Below are positions 18,838 through 28,065 of a stretch of 64,000 nt of DNA, piece by piece. Source of the DNA: a virus; the IMG/VR virus record IMGVR_UViG_3300027777_000023, positions 124,001 through 188,000 of that record, one strand, 5' to 3'. The position numbers and the translations under genes were made by a program. Under the pieces are notes generated by a model. That model did not search any database, was not told where the DNA came from, and saw only the letters and a list, made by a program, of their open reading frames with translations. How positions within the stretch are numbered: the stretch's first letter is position 1; every line of letters starts with the position of its first letter.

Positions 18838-19506
18838 TTAGGATTGCAACGCAGCCAACTGCGCGGTGGTCAACGCCGCACGCTGAGTGGTCGTCAAGGC
18901 CGCCACCTGAGTGGTCGACAATGCAAAGAGCTGTGCCGTAGCAAGGACGCTGAGATCGCTTGTTGTGATAGCTGCAACTTCTGCGGTGCTGAATGCTGCG
19001 ATTGTGCTGGTAGCAAGCGCGACGGCCTGCGTTGTTGTGATCGTGGTGACGTTTTGTTTAGCTACCTGCACTTCTGCATCAGCAGCTGCTACTGTGGAGG
19101 ATGCGAGTACAACTGTGAACAGTTCTCCTTCGCCAGAGTTATCTCCAGTGGTGGAACCTACACGACCTGTGCCGCGCACGTATTCAATAATATAGCTAAG
19201 TTCTACCGTACCAGTGACACCGGTAGGAATTTTTAGCGTGAACGGACTGTTCTTGTCAGAGCCAGGATATACATCAAGAACCGCAGGAGCTTGAGGATCG
19301 TGGGCGACTACAGTTGCACGAATAATGCTCTTGGAAGGAACGTCGCTGAACACGATGGAATCTCCCAACGCATAGTCTGTGGGAGAGATAACTCCATAGG
19401 ATACCTGAAGCTTTTCATAACGCGAACTCAATAGTCCGCTAATGTCATAGCCGCCGTTTGTGCGGTCCGTATCTACTGCTACTTTTTTTACTTTAATTGT
19501 TGCCAT
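18838..19506 (-). CDS. Probable virion decoration/fibre protein with TTAQ-AAL repeats
   Basis: 222 aa. The N-terminal 115 residues look like a beta domain with a YPG.D turn. The C-terminal 70 residues are a run of 11-residue repeats of the form ALTT(A/T)Q(V/L)AAL, e.g. ALSTTQVAALTTTQRAAL, likely an Ala/Thr-rich helical or solenoid stalk. Similar repeats occur in surface-exposed bacterial and phage proteins. Flanked by its own candidate promoter and terminator, so it is a single-gene unit, consistent with a highly expressed structural protein. Exact role unknown. Confidence 0.65.
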   Translation of the reverse strand: MATIKVKKVAVDTDRTNGGYDISGLLSSRYEKLQVSYGVISPTDYALGDSIVFSDVPSKSIIRATVVAHDPQAPAVLDVYPGSDKNSPFTLKIPTGVTGTVELSYIIEYVRGTGRVGSTTGDNSGEGELFTVVLASSTVAAADAEVQVAKQNVTTITTTQAVALATSTIAAFSTAEVAAITTSDLSVLATAQLFALSTTQVAALTTTQRAALTTAQLAALQS

Positions 19507-19539
19507 AATAATTTTCTATTTTTTGTTTGTTGTTTACTG

Positions 19540-19567
19540 CATATAGCAATAGGCACCCAAGCCGCAA
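19540..19567 (-). promoter_or_regulatory. Candidate promoter for the 222-aa gene
   Basis: On the minus strand TTGCGG (19562-19567), 16-nt spacer, TATATG (19540-19545). The TTGC start of the -35 matches those before the tail tube, neck and sheath genes. The rest of 19507-19657 shows no gene. Confidence 0.4.
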
Positions 19568-19657
19568 CAGGAACTTTTGGTAAATTCCCAGAGGATCGTT
19601 GATCTACTCCATCGCTACGTTAATTATTGTCTATAGTTCTAGGTTAGGCAAGACAAA

Positions 19658-20062
19658 TTATATCCATTCTGGGAAAGATACTCGATTTGGTCTGGGCTCA
19701 AGCCGATAGTCAATAAATAGCTCTTCATCTTTTCTTATATCTCTGTTAGCGATTATCTTATGCATTGTTAGCTTCCAATCGCAGTTGGGTTCTCTTGAGT
19801 GGTTGATATAGCTGAACTTGCTATACTTATCGCTAGTGATGCACTCTTCATCATTCAGCATCACGTACGGATTTTTACGAATTTGCTCCTCAGTCAAATC
19901 AACATATCTTGTTTTGTACCAATCTTTTGGAAACATTCTGTAGTCTATCACTAGATCATCTTTGCTTATGTCTTTTGCAGCAAATAAACCAAACCCAGCC
20001 ACAGGGCTATGTTTCACATAGGTGAAAGGTGCATCATCGTTGTCTATGATTATCTCGTTCAT
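19658..20062 (-). CDS. SET-domain protein (lysine methyltransferase-like)
   Basis: 134 aa, a near-minimal SET domain. Residues 23-28 GFGLFA match the SAM-binding N-motif (G.GLFA), N87-H-S-R-E-P-N-C94 matches the NHS..PNC motif that forms the knot and cofactor site, and E113-E-L-F-I-D-Y119 matches the GEEL..DY motif with the catalytic Tyr. SET proteins transfer methyl groups to protein lysines. There are no visible pre- or post-SET Cys clusters. Its start overlaps the stop of the RNAP beta-N gene by one nucleotide (TAATG), so the two are translationally coupled. Target unknown; RNAP or host nucleoid proteins are guesses. Confidence 0.85.
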   Translation of the reverse strand: MNEIIIDNDDAPFTYVKHSPVAGFGLFAAKDISKDDLVIDYRMFPKDWYKTRYVDLTEEQIRKNPYVMLNDEECITSDKYSKFSYINHSREPNCDWKLTMHKIIANRDIRKDEELFIDYRLEPRPNRVSFPEWI

Positions 20063-20721
20063 TAGTCTTTAATTAGTAGGCTATAGAGTTTGTCTATCTC
20101 GTCTCCTTTATACTGCACACGATTAGCGTTGTAGATTTGCTCTCCCCATGCAGCTTTAATTGCTCCGTCAGAGATGCCTAGATCATGAAGGATGCCGTAC
20201 AATTTAACCTGAGAATTTCTAATCATTAAGATAAACAACTGTTTGTCAGGAAGAAACAAAATACGACCACTCTGACCTGTACGAGCCTCAGGATTGATAT
20301 GTGCTTCAGGGATACCGTCTTGACGAATCCTTGAGTATATTCCAGGAAGAAGTCTTTGCTGATTTACGCTTTCGTATTCTGAGCCATTATAAATAACAGT
20401 ATTATGATTAGTAACATATGGTATGTGAGCTATAGTGGTGCTCTTACTTTCCAGAACTTTACCAGAATTTTTGTGTACCAGGTCTATGGTTCCTTTCAAA
20501 GCTACCGTGAGATCCTTTTTATCTAGTACAGCTTGTTTCTGGTGTGTGGTCGTGATATGAGGCAAATCCATCTTCAGATCTCGTACCTGAAGCTTGTGGT
20601 CCGTTGTTTCGATAGCGTTTATTTTTTTACCGAACGCAGCGACTGCTGTATCAAACAGCATATGCCTCAACTTCTCAGGATCGAAAAACGATCTTGTATT
20701 TTCTGGAGGTTTGCTTTGCAT
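20062..20721 (-). CDS. RNA polymerase beta subunit, N-terminal fragment
   Basis: 219 aa. The middle reads IAHIPYVTNHNTVIYNGSEY then NQQRLLPGIYS, aligning with beta's I..[28 protein letters not shown], and the next stretch (GRILFLPDKQLFIL) with the SARIIPYRGSWLEF strand. The C-terminal part (LGISDGAIKAAWGEQIYNAN) fits the region before the beta middle piece. It would form the protrusion/lobe base of the enzyme. Short compared with cellular beta: the large lobe insertions are reduced. Coupled to a SET-domain gene downstream and, on the upstream side, to a structural-type gene by 1 nt, which hints at packaging in the virion. Confidence 0.8.
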   Translation of the reverse strand: MQSKPPENTRSFFDPEKLRHMLFDTAVAAFGKKINAIETTDHKLQVRDLKMDLPHITTTHQKQAVLDKKDLTVALKGTIDLVHKNSGKVLESKSTTIAHIPYVTNHNTVIYNGSEYESVNQQRLLPGIYSRIRQDGIPEAHINPEARTGQSGRILFLPDKQLFILMIRNSQVKLYGILHDLGISDGAIKAAWGEQIYNANRVQYKGDEIDKLYSLLIKD

Positions 20722-20722
20722 T

Positions 20723-22549
20723 TTAATCTTTTAACAATCTTTCCAAATAGGCTTTGTTTTGCTTGTCCTCGAGCATCTTTTGCATCTCAGGATATTTTGA
20801 AGTAATTTCAACTTCTTTCTCACTGGGTTTGCTTTCTGCCCTACCTTCTTCCTCAGCTTTATCAAGGACCTTGTTGATTGCTCTGGTTTGAATGGCTTTG
20901 GACACTGCGTCAGCTACTCCCGCCTCTTTGAGAGAAGCAAACTTGGCGTCACTGAGAGAGTTCACATCTCCAAGTCTGTTAAAGAAAGCTGGCGTGCGCC
21001 CTTGTCCTCCTCCACCAACATTGATGTTGATGTTTTGACCTTGTCCTCCTGAGCCACGATTACGATCTCTGGTCATTAGATAGGCTAGTAAGGCGGCACC
21101 TCCAAGAGGAAGCAGATTATTACCCAGCGCATTATCTCCCAACAGTCCTGTACCTACCGCTTTAACGCTATCGTTAGCTTTGCCCAGTGCTCCGGCGACA
21201 CCATGATAAGCCTTGGAAAGTGTATTGTACGCTTCTGGAAAATTATGATGTAATACACCTTTAACGAATCCACGATCAGCTACATCGTGAGTTAAATCAA
21301 TACCGCCACTGACAGTATTGCCTACTATTTTTGCTGCGTCTCCAACAGCGCCCTCAGCTTTAGCGACCACATCACCTACCGGTCCAGGCAGTGTAGTTTT
21401 TGCTTGTTGTTGGTAGTCTGCAGTGCTTGTAGGTATTTTAAATGTTTGGCCCAAGACTGTGACTTCTCTTCCGGGCATAGAAGGATCTTGGGATATTCCT
21501 CCAATATTGAACAACTGTTTGCGTTTTTCTTCATCGGCTGCTTGTTGATTTTGCAACTTTATGGCTTGCTGCAGTCCTGGAGGCAACGCCGTTGAGGTTG
21601 GGGTTGGGGTCGAGGTTGAGGGTGCGGCAACAGTGGTAGTAGGTCTAGTAGGTGCTGTGGGAGTACTCAACGGCTGCTGTGCCTGTGACGAAGTATAAGG
21701 ACTTCTAGGATTAGCGTTAGGGAAAGTTGCAGCCAAGTATTCATTATTTGGGTCAAATGTGGGAAATGTTGGGGGTGTTACTTTGGTGTAACCTTGCCCT
21801 GTCGACCTCAGAGGATCATACCCAGCAGCTGTGGCTTTTGCCTGTGCGGCTTGATTTGCATTGTAGTCGGCCATTTGTCGTTGATACTTTGGAAAGTGAT
21901 CTAGAGTAAATTTTCGCGCTTCCTGAAATTTAGCGTTGTGCTGCCTAAAAGCTTCCTTTTTTTCAGCCATAAAATCATCCATTTGCTGTGGATTGCCGGT
22001 ACGCCTCAATGCGTTTTCAGCTTTGCCATAGTAATCAGTTAATTCATTGTCTCGAGCACGAGCGGCAATATCTACACGATTTACAACGTCTCCGTGAGTT
22101 CTTTGTCGAGAAAAAAGGTCAGGACTGTCAAAAAATCCAGTATGTAGTTGGTCTGCGCGCATATCTTCTGGTGGTGCAGTTGGTGATGCAGCTAGAGGCG
22201 CAGTTATAGGCAGGGTTGGTGGTCGGGTTGGAGGTATTTTAACTGCAGTATCTTTTAGCATATCAAGACCCTGATCCATGTAATCTTTTTTCCTCTTAGC
22301 CTCGCGCGTTATTTTGGTTGCAATAGTCTCAGGAGCAACCTGAGCCGCAGGCATAGCCTCTGGTGAGGGAAATGAAGGTTTGGGTATAGCGGTTGGTTCT
22401 AACGGCGTGGACCATGACGGGACGGCTGAAAATCTGCGCTGCTGCTCACGCTCCCGATCTTCCAACTGTTGGAAATAATCTGGGGATTTTGCTTGTTTTT
22501 CAAGACCATCATTAACGCCTTTTTCAAGTTCAGTAAAATCTAATTGCAT
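20723..22549 (-). CDS. Pro/Ala-rich hypothetical protein, probable virion component
   Basis: 608 aa. A charged N-terminal helix, a long Pro/Thr/Ala-rich central part (about residues 70-330, with TPTAPTRPTTTVAAPSTST), a glycine-rich hydrophobic segment with NININVGGGGQGR, and a charged helical C-terminus. No family recognised. Part of a tightly packed minus-strand run of similar proteins (gaps of 1-4 nt). Low complexity and shared K-x-A segments suggest a structural or ejected protein, but this is inference. Confidence 0.6.
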   Translation of the reverse strand: MQLDFTELEKGVNDGLEKQAKSPDYFQQLEDREREQQRRFSAVPSWSTPLEPTAIPKPSFPSPEAMPAAQVAPETIATKITREAKRKKDYMDQGLDMLKDTAVKIPPTRPPTLPITAPLAASPTAPPEDMRADQLHTGFFDSPDLFSRQRTHGDVVNRVDIAARARDNELTDYYGKAENALRRTGNPQQMDDFMAEKKEAFRQHNAKFQEARKFTLDHFPKYQRQMADYNANQAAQAKATAAGYDPLRSTGQGYTKVTPPTFPTFDPNNEYLAATFPNANPRSPYTSSQAQQPLSTPTAPTRPTTTVAAPSTSTPTPTSTALPPGLQQAIKLQNQQAADEEKRKQLFNIGGISQDPSMPGREVTVLGQTFKIPTSTADYQQQAKTTLPGPVGDVVAKAEGAVGDAAKIVGNTVSGGIDLTHDVADRGFVKGVLHHNFPEAYNTLSKAYHGVAGALGKANDSVKAVGTGLLGDNALGNNLLPLGGAALLAYLMTRDRNRGSGGQGQNININVGGGGQGRTPAFFNRLGDVNSLSDAKFASLKEAGVADAVSKAIQTRAINKVLDKAEEEGRAESKPSEKEVEITSKYPEMQKMLEDKQNKAYLERLLKD

Positions 22550-22550
22550 A

Positions 22551-23822
22551 TTAGTGATATGGTTGAAGCTCTACGCGTGTGGGTAATTGACCTTCCATGA
22601 ACTCGTCAGGACGTTCACGCATCTTCTTGCGCAAGAGATATGTAAGATAGGCTGATCCTGCGCTGGTTCCTAGCAATCCTGTTGCAGCATAGTCTGCGGC
22701 AGGAGTAAACGGTCTCATTGCTTGATGTGCGGCAGCATCTGCCAATCGGGCAATAGATCCGCTTTCGATAGGTACATCTTCTTTTCTGGATGCGGTCTTA
22801 CCAAAAATAGTGTCATGAGCAACTCCACTACAGAACGCGTCCACACAAGGAGTTTCAGATTCTGCAGAGCCTGTCTTTATTCTTGAAAGCAGATCAATAT
22901 ACTCTTTTTGTGCAGTCATGAGTTCTTTTTGGATATGCTCTTTCTGCTTATAGTAAAAGTCTTTTTTAGCGTCTCTGAATCCCTCCTGTCCTCCAACCAG
23001 CATGCGCACAGGATGATTTGCAATACTTCCAACAGCTCGCTGAAACATTCCAGGAGGAACATCATCAAGAGATTCGGCTTTTTTTGATTTAAGTTTTTTA
23101 TGAAACTCGAGGTCTGTCAGCATGTCTGCTTTTGTGCTATCCGAGCTCATCAAGTTCTCTTGATCTTTTTCTTTTGTGTACTTGTCAAAAGCATGCCCAG
23201 CACTCAGCCCTGCGAGAGGAAGCATCAGAGCTTTCAATTTACCAGGTACAGCTTTTCCAAGCATCATACCAGCTGCGCTTCCAGCATACTTACCAGCATT
23301 TCTTTTTAAATGCTCTTTTATCCCTGGATTTTTCTCCATTTCAAAAATGTGCTCTTTGCGCCCGTCGGGACGTTCAATAGTTTTGCTATACTGCATACCT
23401 CCATGGCCTGGACCAGCATCTAGTACAGAACCTAGCATTCCTCCAGCAATCATCGAGGGCAATCCACCAATAGAGCCGGCGACCATACCAGCGTTTCGTC
23501 CGATGTTTCTTTTGAACCCTTCTCCAGTATGCTCTTCTGAGCTGGTGGTTTTTGTGTGTTCATAGCTGCCGTCAGGATGTTCCACGATAGAGTATGTGGA
23601 GCGCGCTGCAGCAACTTTCTGAGGCATGAGGTTTTCTGGAATAGGAATTCGAAGCACTTTCTCATCTTCTGTGTTATAGGCTTTCCTCGCTTCTAGACTT
23701 CTGCGAAGCTCTTGTTCTTTGGCCAGCTGCAAAGCGCTAAACAAACTCCCGCCAAAAACCTGAGAGGCCTCGTAGTTTTCTTCTGGAGTTAGTGGAATTT
23801 GAGTGAGTGCTTTCTTGTTCAT
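22551..23822 (-). CDS. Gly-zipper-containing hypothetical protein, probable virion component
   Basis: 423 aa. Two related blocks, each with a short acidic sequence (YSIVEHPDGSYEH and YSKTIERPDGRKEH), a basic linker and a Gly/Ala/Met-rich amphipathic segment (RNAGMVAGSIGGLPSMIAGG and RNAGKYAGSAAGMMLGK), pointing to an internal duplication. Another small-residue hydrophobic segment lies near the end. The pattern suits a membrane-active or ejected phage protein. No family recognised. Confidence 0.6.
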   Translation of the reverse strand: MNKKALTQIPLTPEENYEASQVFGGSLFSALQLAKEQELRRSLEARKAYNTEDEKVLRIPIPENLMPQKVAAARSTYSIVEHPDGSYEHTKTTSSEEHTGEGFKRNIGRNAGMVAGSIGGLPSMIAGGMLGSVLDAGPGHGGMQYSKTIERPDGRKEHIFEMEKNPGIKEHLKRNAGKYAGSAAGMMLGKAVPGKLKALMLPLAGLSAGHAFDKYTKEKDQENLMSSDSTKADMLTDLEFHKKLKSKKAESLDDVPPGMFQRAVGSIANHPVRMLVGGQEGFRDAKKDFYYKQKEHIQKELMTAQKEYIDLLSRIKTGSAESETPCVDAFCSGVAHDTIFGKTASRKEDVPIESGSIARLADAAAHQAMRPFTPAADYAATGLLGTSAGSAYLTYLLRKKMRERPDEFMEGQLPTRVELQPYH

Positions 23823-23823
23823 G

Positions 23824-24204
23824 TTAATCTTTCTTTTCTTCTTTTGTACCGTAGATGATAAATACTCTAAAGCTTCCCTGCGGGGTCCAGGTGTCTTTCC
23901 AGAGAGTGATCATATACTTTTTGTTATTCATTAATTCGTTAAGCATGTCCTGATCTTTCTGCTGTTCAGGATCAAGAATGATGTTCTTGAATGTGAACGC
24001 ACTCATGTCTTGCGCTCTGGGACGCTTTTTAATTCCTTTTGCTGTTTCAAAAGCGTCAATGACTGCCTCAGGATCAAATCCTTTGTTGGTTACCTCATTG
24101 CGCACATTGCGAGGCGTGACTGAAGCGAGCAAGTCTGCTGCGCTAGAGCCAAAGTCAAAATGTTCTGTTTCTCTTGGTTCAATTCCTTTGTTAAGTAAGT
24201 CCAT
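23824..24204 (-). CDS. Hypothetical protein
   Basis: 126 aa, charged, with a basic stretch (KGIKKRPRAQ) and a beta-like C-terminus (SFRVFIIYGTKEEKK). Its start lies 14 nt inside the upstream gene, so translation is coupled. No family recognised. Confidence 0.6.
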   Translation of the reverse strand: MDLLNKGIEPRETEHFDFGSSAADLLASVTPRNVRNEVTNKGFDPEAVIDAFETAKGIKKRPRAQDMSAFTFKNIILDPEQQKDQDMLNELMNNKKYMITLWKDTWTPQGSFRVFIIYGTKEEKKD

Positions 24205-24721
24205 GTTCTCGTTTAAGGTTGGCTGTTATACGTCTTACTAGAGTAACCTTCTCACGCTCACGTTCAAGAGCTTTATTAAGTCCTTCAACAGATTTATCCA
24301 TTTCGTCGAGCCCAAGACCCGCAAGAGCACCACCAGCAAGCGATCCTTTGAATGCTAGCTCTGGAAGATCTCTCAATGCACTGCCTAGCGAGCCAGCGAT
24401 CATTCCTCCAGCTGTGCCGCCAAGCATAGCTCCAACAGGAACTCCGGCCACTCCTCCAAGCATACCTCCACCGGCTGCGCCCGCAAGAGAACCAAGAGCA
24501 GTGCCTGTAATTCCTCCTACGTTTAAATTTTTAGCTGATCCACCGTCAGCAGCTGAAGCATTTTTTACAAGAGAACCCACCGTAGACGCAATCTTATACA
24601 CAGCTTCTCCATTGTTGATGTTTTGCAGTGCTGTCTCTAGCTCCTCTAGAGAAGATCCAATCTTTTCCAGTTCCATAGCCAATTCGTTTTTGATGGCCTG
24701 TGCGTATTTTGATAGTTCCAT
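24191..24721 (-). CDS. Glycine-zipper protein
   Basis: 176 aa. N-terminal helix (NELAMELEKIGSSLEELETAL), then about 70 residues of G-x3-G small-residue repeats (GSLAGAAGGGMLGGVAGVP, GGTAGGMIAGSLG), then a charged helix. Glycine zippers pack into membranes or oligomers and are common in phage ejection proteins. Function not recognised; neighbours are of similar style. Confidence 0.6.
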   Translation of the reverse strand: MELSKYAQAIKNELAMELEKIGSSLEELETALQNINNGEAVYKIASTVGSLVKNASAADGGSAKNLNVGGITGTALGSLAGAAGGGMLGGVAGVPVGAMLGGTAGGMIAGSLGSALRDLPELAFKGSLAGGALAGLGLDEMDKSVEGLNKALEREREKVTLVRRITANLKREHGLT

Positions 24722-24724
24722 AAA

Positions 24725-25096
24725 TTATTGTTTGACGTGAATCATTCCTGTGCTTGGATCGTATTCTGTAAATTTTCTCTTGTGCAGACTATTGTATATT
24801 ATATTGCCAACACCAAAGCCCGCCAAGCTCAATAGTGTTCTGGCGTGTTTTGGAAGTTCTGCGTACTTTGCGACCACATGCATCATAGCCATTCCAGCAG
24901 TACCCGCAATAAGATGGTCAAAAACCTCAGGACTTTTAATCAAGCTGAACAACGACTGCTTTTTTTGTTGATCTAGTGCGTGATCCTGTCCAACTAGTTT
25001 GAGCAATGAGCTTGCTGTGAAAGTGGGTGGAGCGTCCACGTCATATCCTTTTGGTAGGATACTAAACATGTCAGATGAGCCGATAGACATACTCAT
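24725..25096 (-). CDS. Hypothetical protein with hydrophobic centre
   Basis: 123 aa. A hydrophobic Ala/Met-rich segment (HLIAGTAGMAMMHVVAKYA) and another (LLSLAGFGVGNIIYNSL), flanked by charged ends. No family recognised. Three nt before the glycine-zipper gene in the same unit. Confidence 0.6.
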   Translation of the reverse strand: MSMSIGSSDMFSILPKGYDVDAPPTFTASSLLKLVGQDHALDQQKKQSLFSLIKSPEVFDHLIAGTAGMAMMHVVAKYAELPKHARTLLSLAGFGVGNIIYNSLHKRKFTEYDPSTGMIHVKQ

Positions 25097-25098
25097 AA

Positions 25099-26226
25099 TT
25101 ATTGTGCTTTGTAGGCCAGACTAGCCAACACAGGAACGCTTGACTCTACCAAACTTCTTATTCTGCGATTTTGAAGTTTTGCAGGATCTCTGCGAATTTC
25201 TTCGGCTCTTTCAGGGTGAAGTTCGTCAATTATATGATGTACTCCACGGGCTGCTATATAGTGGCCGATGAACGAACGTAGCGGATGTTCTGCATTTTCA
25301 TTTACATAATCATTAAGATAGCCGGAAGCTGTGTTTTTAGCATTCACCATGAGATTTGCAAGACTGTTGCTGTCGTAGCTTGCAATTTTTTGACCTTCAT
25401 CAGATGCAGCATCTACTAGCGCAGCAGGATCAACATGAATATTTTCAGTCTGCTGATTTCCCAAAGACTCTTTCATTGCTTTGAGCTTTTGTGCAAATTT
25501 CTTTGCTGGACTATATCTCCAATTTTGGCCCCCTTCGTGCTGCAACATAAAAGTAGGATTATGGCTTCCGTTAGCCAATGTCATATATATGTTGTCAGGG
25601 CTGCTTCGGTGAATCTGTGCTGTACCTTTGTTTAAAGCATCATTTTCAAAATTAAGAATATTGTCATCAGCTAGTCTGGATACCTTTGAATCTTCTGCGG
25701 GATACTCCTCAGGAAGTCCTCCAAAACTATATACCAGATTACCGTCAGATAACCTTAAACCGTCCTTGGTGCGAACATATTTCCACTTAGCCTGATTAGA
25801 CAGGGTGGGTAGTATATTTTCGTTCACGGGCATACCCTCAAGATCCACAGCTAGCTTTACCTCTGGTTGCACGGGTGAGGGTAATGGTTGATTTTGTACT
25901 CCTTTAAATGCGTCCTGGTTTTTATTAATAATCTTCAACAAAGTGTCGTCTGGGGCAGTCTTTATCTTTTCTTGTACCGCCGCAGGATTATTCGTGTTCT
26001 TGTCTAGAAAGCCTCGTACCAACGAACCTGAGAAAGGTACACCCGGAATGTTCCAGGAATGCTGCTGCGCATTTTGCATGAACTGCGGAAAGTTTACTTT
26101 GTTTTGACGAAACCGAGACAATAGTTGTTCTGGTGTTTCACCAGGTATTTTTGTTTGAAGATCGGCCGTCTTTTGCAGCTCTTCAGAAACACCTAGATAG
26201 AATGCTGGAAGGTTTAGATCAATCAT
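25099..26226 (-). CDS. Hypothetical structural-type protein
   Basis: 375 aa, starting MIDLNLPAFYLGVSEELQKTA. Mixed alpha/beta, with no recognised motif. The N-terminal helix ending in QKTA resembles the ends of other proteins in both structural clusters. Located in the packed minus-strand run (2-3 nt gaps). Confidence 0.6.
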   Translation of the reverse strand: MIDLNLPAFYLGVSEELQKTADLQTKIPGETPEQLLSRFRQNKVNFPQFMQNAQQHSWNIPGVPFSGSLVRGFLDKNTNNPAAVQEKIKTAPDDTLLKIINKNQDAFKGVQNQPLPSPVQPEVKLAVDLEGMPVNENILPTLSNQAKWKYVRTKDGLRLSDGNLVYSFGGLPEEYPAEDSKVSRLADDNILNFENDALNKGTAQIHRSSPDNIYMTLANGSHNPTFMLQHEGGQNWRYSPAKKFAQKLKAMKESLGNQQTENIHVDPAALVDAASDEGQKIASYDSNSLANLMVNAKNTASGYLNDYVNENAEHPLRSFIGHYIAARGVHHIIDELHPERAEEIRRDPAKLQNRRIRSLVESSVPVLASLAYKAQ

Positions 26227-26229
26227 ACT

Positions 26230-28065
26230 CTAATTTCCTGCTGCAACGTTTCCATTAGCGTCGTAACCCATATTATGCTCAGGGCTTATAGGAGAAACTT
26301 CGACCAGAGGATGTGCTTTGTTGTGTGCTCCTGTGAGCAAAGGAACTTTATTGTGCCCAAATCCCGGTTGATCCTTCCAATGATTCATTGCGCTAGATAG
26401 TCCTCCTGAGCCTAGAAGGCCTCCTATGGCAGGGAAGATGAACTTTCCGGCCCCTTCATCCATACCCAGCAAATTAGCGAGGCCTAGACCTCCTCCTGCT
26501 CCAAGAATACCACCAAGCAGACGATTGTCCACATTGGGAATTATCTGATGTCTGTTTGTAAGTTCTCCTGTAATGTCTGTAGGGCTTGATAGTTCTTTTA
26601 GATAATCTCCCACAGGTTTAATAGCTTTTGCAATGGGTTGAACAAACCCTCCCAGGTCAAAAGCTTCTTTCATCATACCCTCTAGAAAGTCTTCGTTAGC
26701 ACCTTCTTTGCGTAGCTGATCGAACACACCCTGCCAGATCAACTCATAGTCTTCATAGCTGGCTGTCTTGTTTGGTTGGACGGGTTGCGGAGCTGACGTT
26801 GTGTTTGCTGGAATGGGTTTAGGCACATTAAGATTTGGTTGTGGTGCTTCTCCTCCTCCTGTGCCGATGTTTAGCTTGATCGGTGTATTGAATGCTGTGC
26901 TTACAACTTTGGGTGTTGTCGGAGCAGGTGCAGGCTGCTCATGAGGAAGTCCATGGTCATCGCCATTACTGCTGTCGTACGGATTTGTTGGTGTAGGACT
27001 GCTTGCCAGGTTGGTTGGAGAAATTTGAATGTTTGGCGGTGCGGGAGCAGACTGTTCATGAGGAAGTCCAGGGTCGGGGCTTTGATTGCTGTTGTACGGA
27101 TTTCCTTGTGGGGCTACAGGAGCCGATTGCGTTGGTGCTGCAGGTTGCGCTGGGGCAGCGTTGCGATTTGCTGCAAACCTATCGTAGTGCTTCATCAACC
27201 CAGCAGGATCGTTCTCCATATGCTGCCGATAGTTGTCACCATATGTGGATTTTAAGCTAGATATGAATTCTTGGTTGTCCTTATGATTAGCATCAGCCAG
27301 ATTAGGATTCTTTTGAAGTAGTTGCTGCTTGGCCTGAACATAGTCTGCAGCTCTGTTAGTTCCACGAGTCATGTTTCCGTAAGCTTGATTAACCTCTGGG
27401 GCATAGCCTTGAGTTTGATAGCTTTGATTGACTTGCCTGAGAGCTTGTGGGTTAGCGTTGAATCCTTGAGCGACGTCTGCTTGTTGTCGAGCATTTCTTA
27501 ACTGGTTCACATACTCGTTAGCCTTTGTGGCCTCGTCGTACTGTTGATCTTTTAAAAACGGACTAGGAGCCTTCGGGATCGAAGGCATGTTGTCCTGCGT
27601 ACCTATGGGCGCCTGCGGTGTATAGGTCTGACGAATGTGATTAGCCATTTGAGACGCACGCTCCTGGCGAGCCTGCATATTCTGATATGGATTTTCGCGC
27701 TGAGGACGAACACCTGTAGGTCTGCCCCAATTGCCGTTGAGATCCACGTAAGCTTCTTTCAGCATTTCTCTCAGCAAACTTCCTGCTTTTTGAACTCTGA
27801 CTGGTTTTGGAACTACCGGTGCAGGAGTGATCGGTGGAACCACTGGTTTTGCTGCTCCGGCTTCGAAGTTCAAGCGTCCTCCTCCTTTCATAAAGTCGTC
27901 CGTATTGACACCCCACTCCTGCAACTGCTGTGGAGTTGCTCGCTGACTCACCCACGGTCTCTCTGTTGATGGGTATTCCGCTGGGATTGGATTCGGTGTG
28001 GGTAGGGGTTTTGTCACTGGCGAACGGTTCCCCGCAAGCTTTGATAGTAGGTTTAACCTTAGCAT
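26230..28065 (-). CDS. Pro/Gln-rich hypothetical protein, probable virion component
   Basis: 611 aa. Two Pro-rich tracts, a Gln/Asn-rich middle with near-repeats (NPYNSNQSPDPGLPHEQ and NPYDSSNGDDHGLPHEQ), and a C-terminal Gly-rich hydrophobic segment (LLGGILGAGGGLGLANLLG). Helical KEA-type segments (LLREMLKEAY, LEGMMKEAF) recur. No family recognised. Its first 425 nt overlap the upstream HUH-like ORF in another frame; the residues here look like its cluster mates, so this frame is taken as coding. Confidence 0.6.
   Translation of the reverse strand: MLRLNLLSKLAGNRSPVTKPLPTPNPIPAEYPSTERPWVSQRATPQQLQEWGVNTDDFMKGGGRLNFEAGAAKPVVPPITPAPVVPKPVRVQKAGSLLREMLKEAYVDLNGNWGRPTGVRPQRENPYQNMQARQERASQMANHIRQTYTPQAPIGTQDNMPSIPKAPSPFLKDQQYDEATKANEYVNQLRNARQQADVAQGFNANPQALRQVNQSYQTQGYAPEVNQAYGNMTRGTNRAADYVQAKQQLLQKNPNLADANHKDNQEFISSLKSTYGDNYRQHMENDPAGLMKHYDRFAANRNAAPAQPAAPTQSAPVAPQGNPYNSNQSPDPGLPHEQSAPAPPNIQISPTNLASSPTPTNPYDSSNGDDHGLPHEQPAPAPTTPKVVSTAFNTPIKLNIGTGGGEAPQPNLNVPKPIPANTTSAPQPVQPNKTASYEDYELIWQGVFDQLRKEGANEDFLEGMMKEAFDLGGFVQPIAKAIKPVGDYLKELSSPTDITGELTNRHQIIPNVDNRLLGGILGAGGGLGLANLLGMDEGAGKFIFPAIGGLLGSGGLSSAMNHWKDQPGFGHNKVPLLTGAHNKAHPLVEVSPISPEHNMGYDANGNVAAGN

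Noticed and set aside
23132-24740. Several + strand ORFs of 80-170 codons
   Set aside because: They lie opposite well-supported minus-strand genes in a tightly spaced unit and have shadow-type composition.
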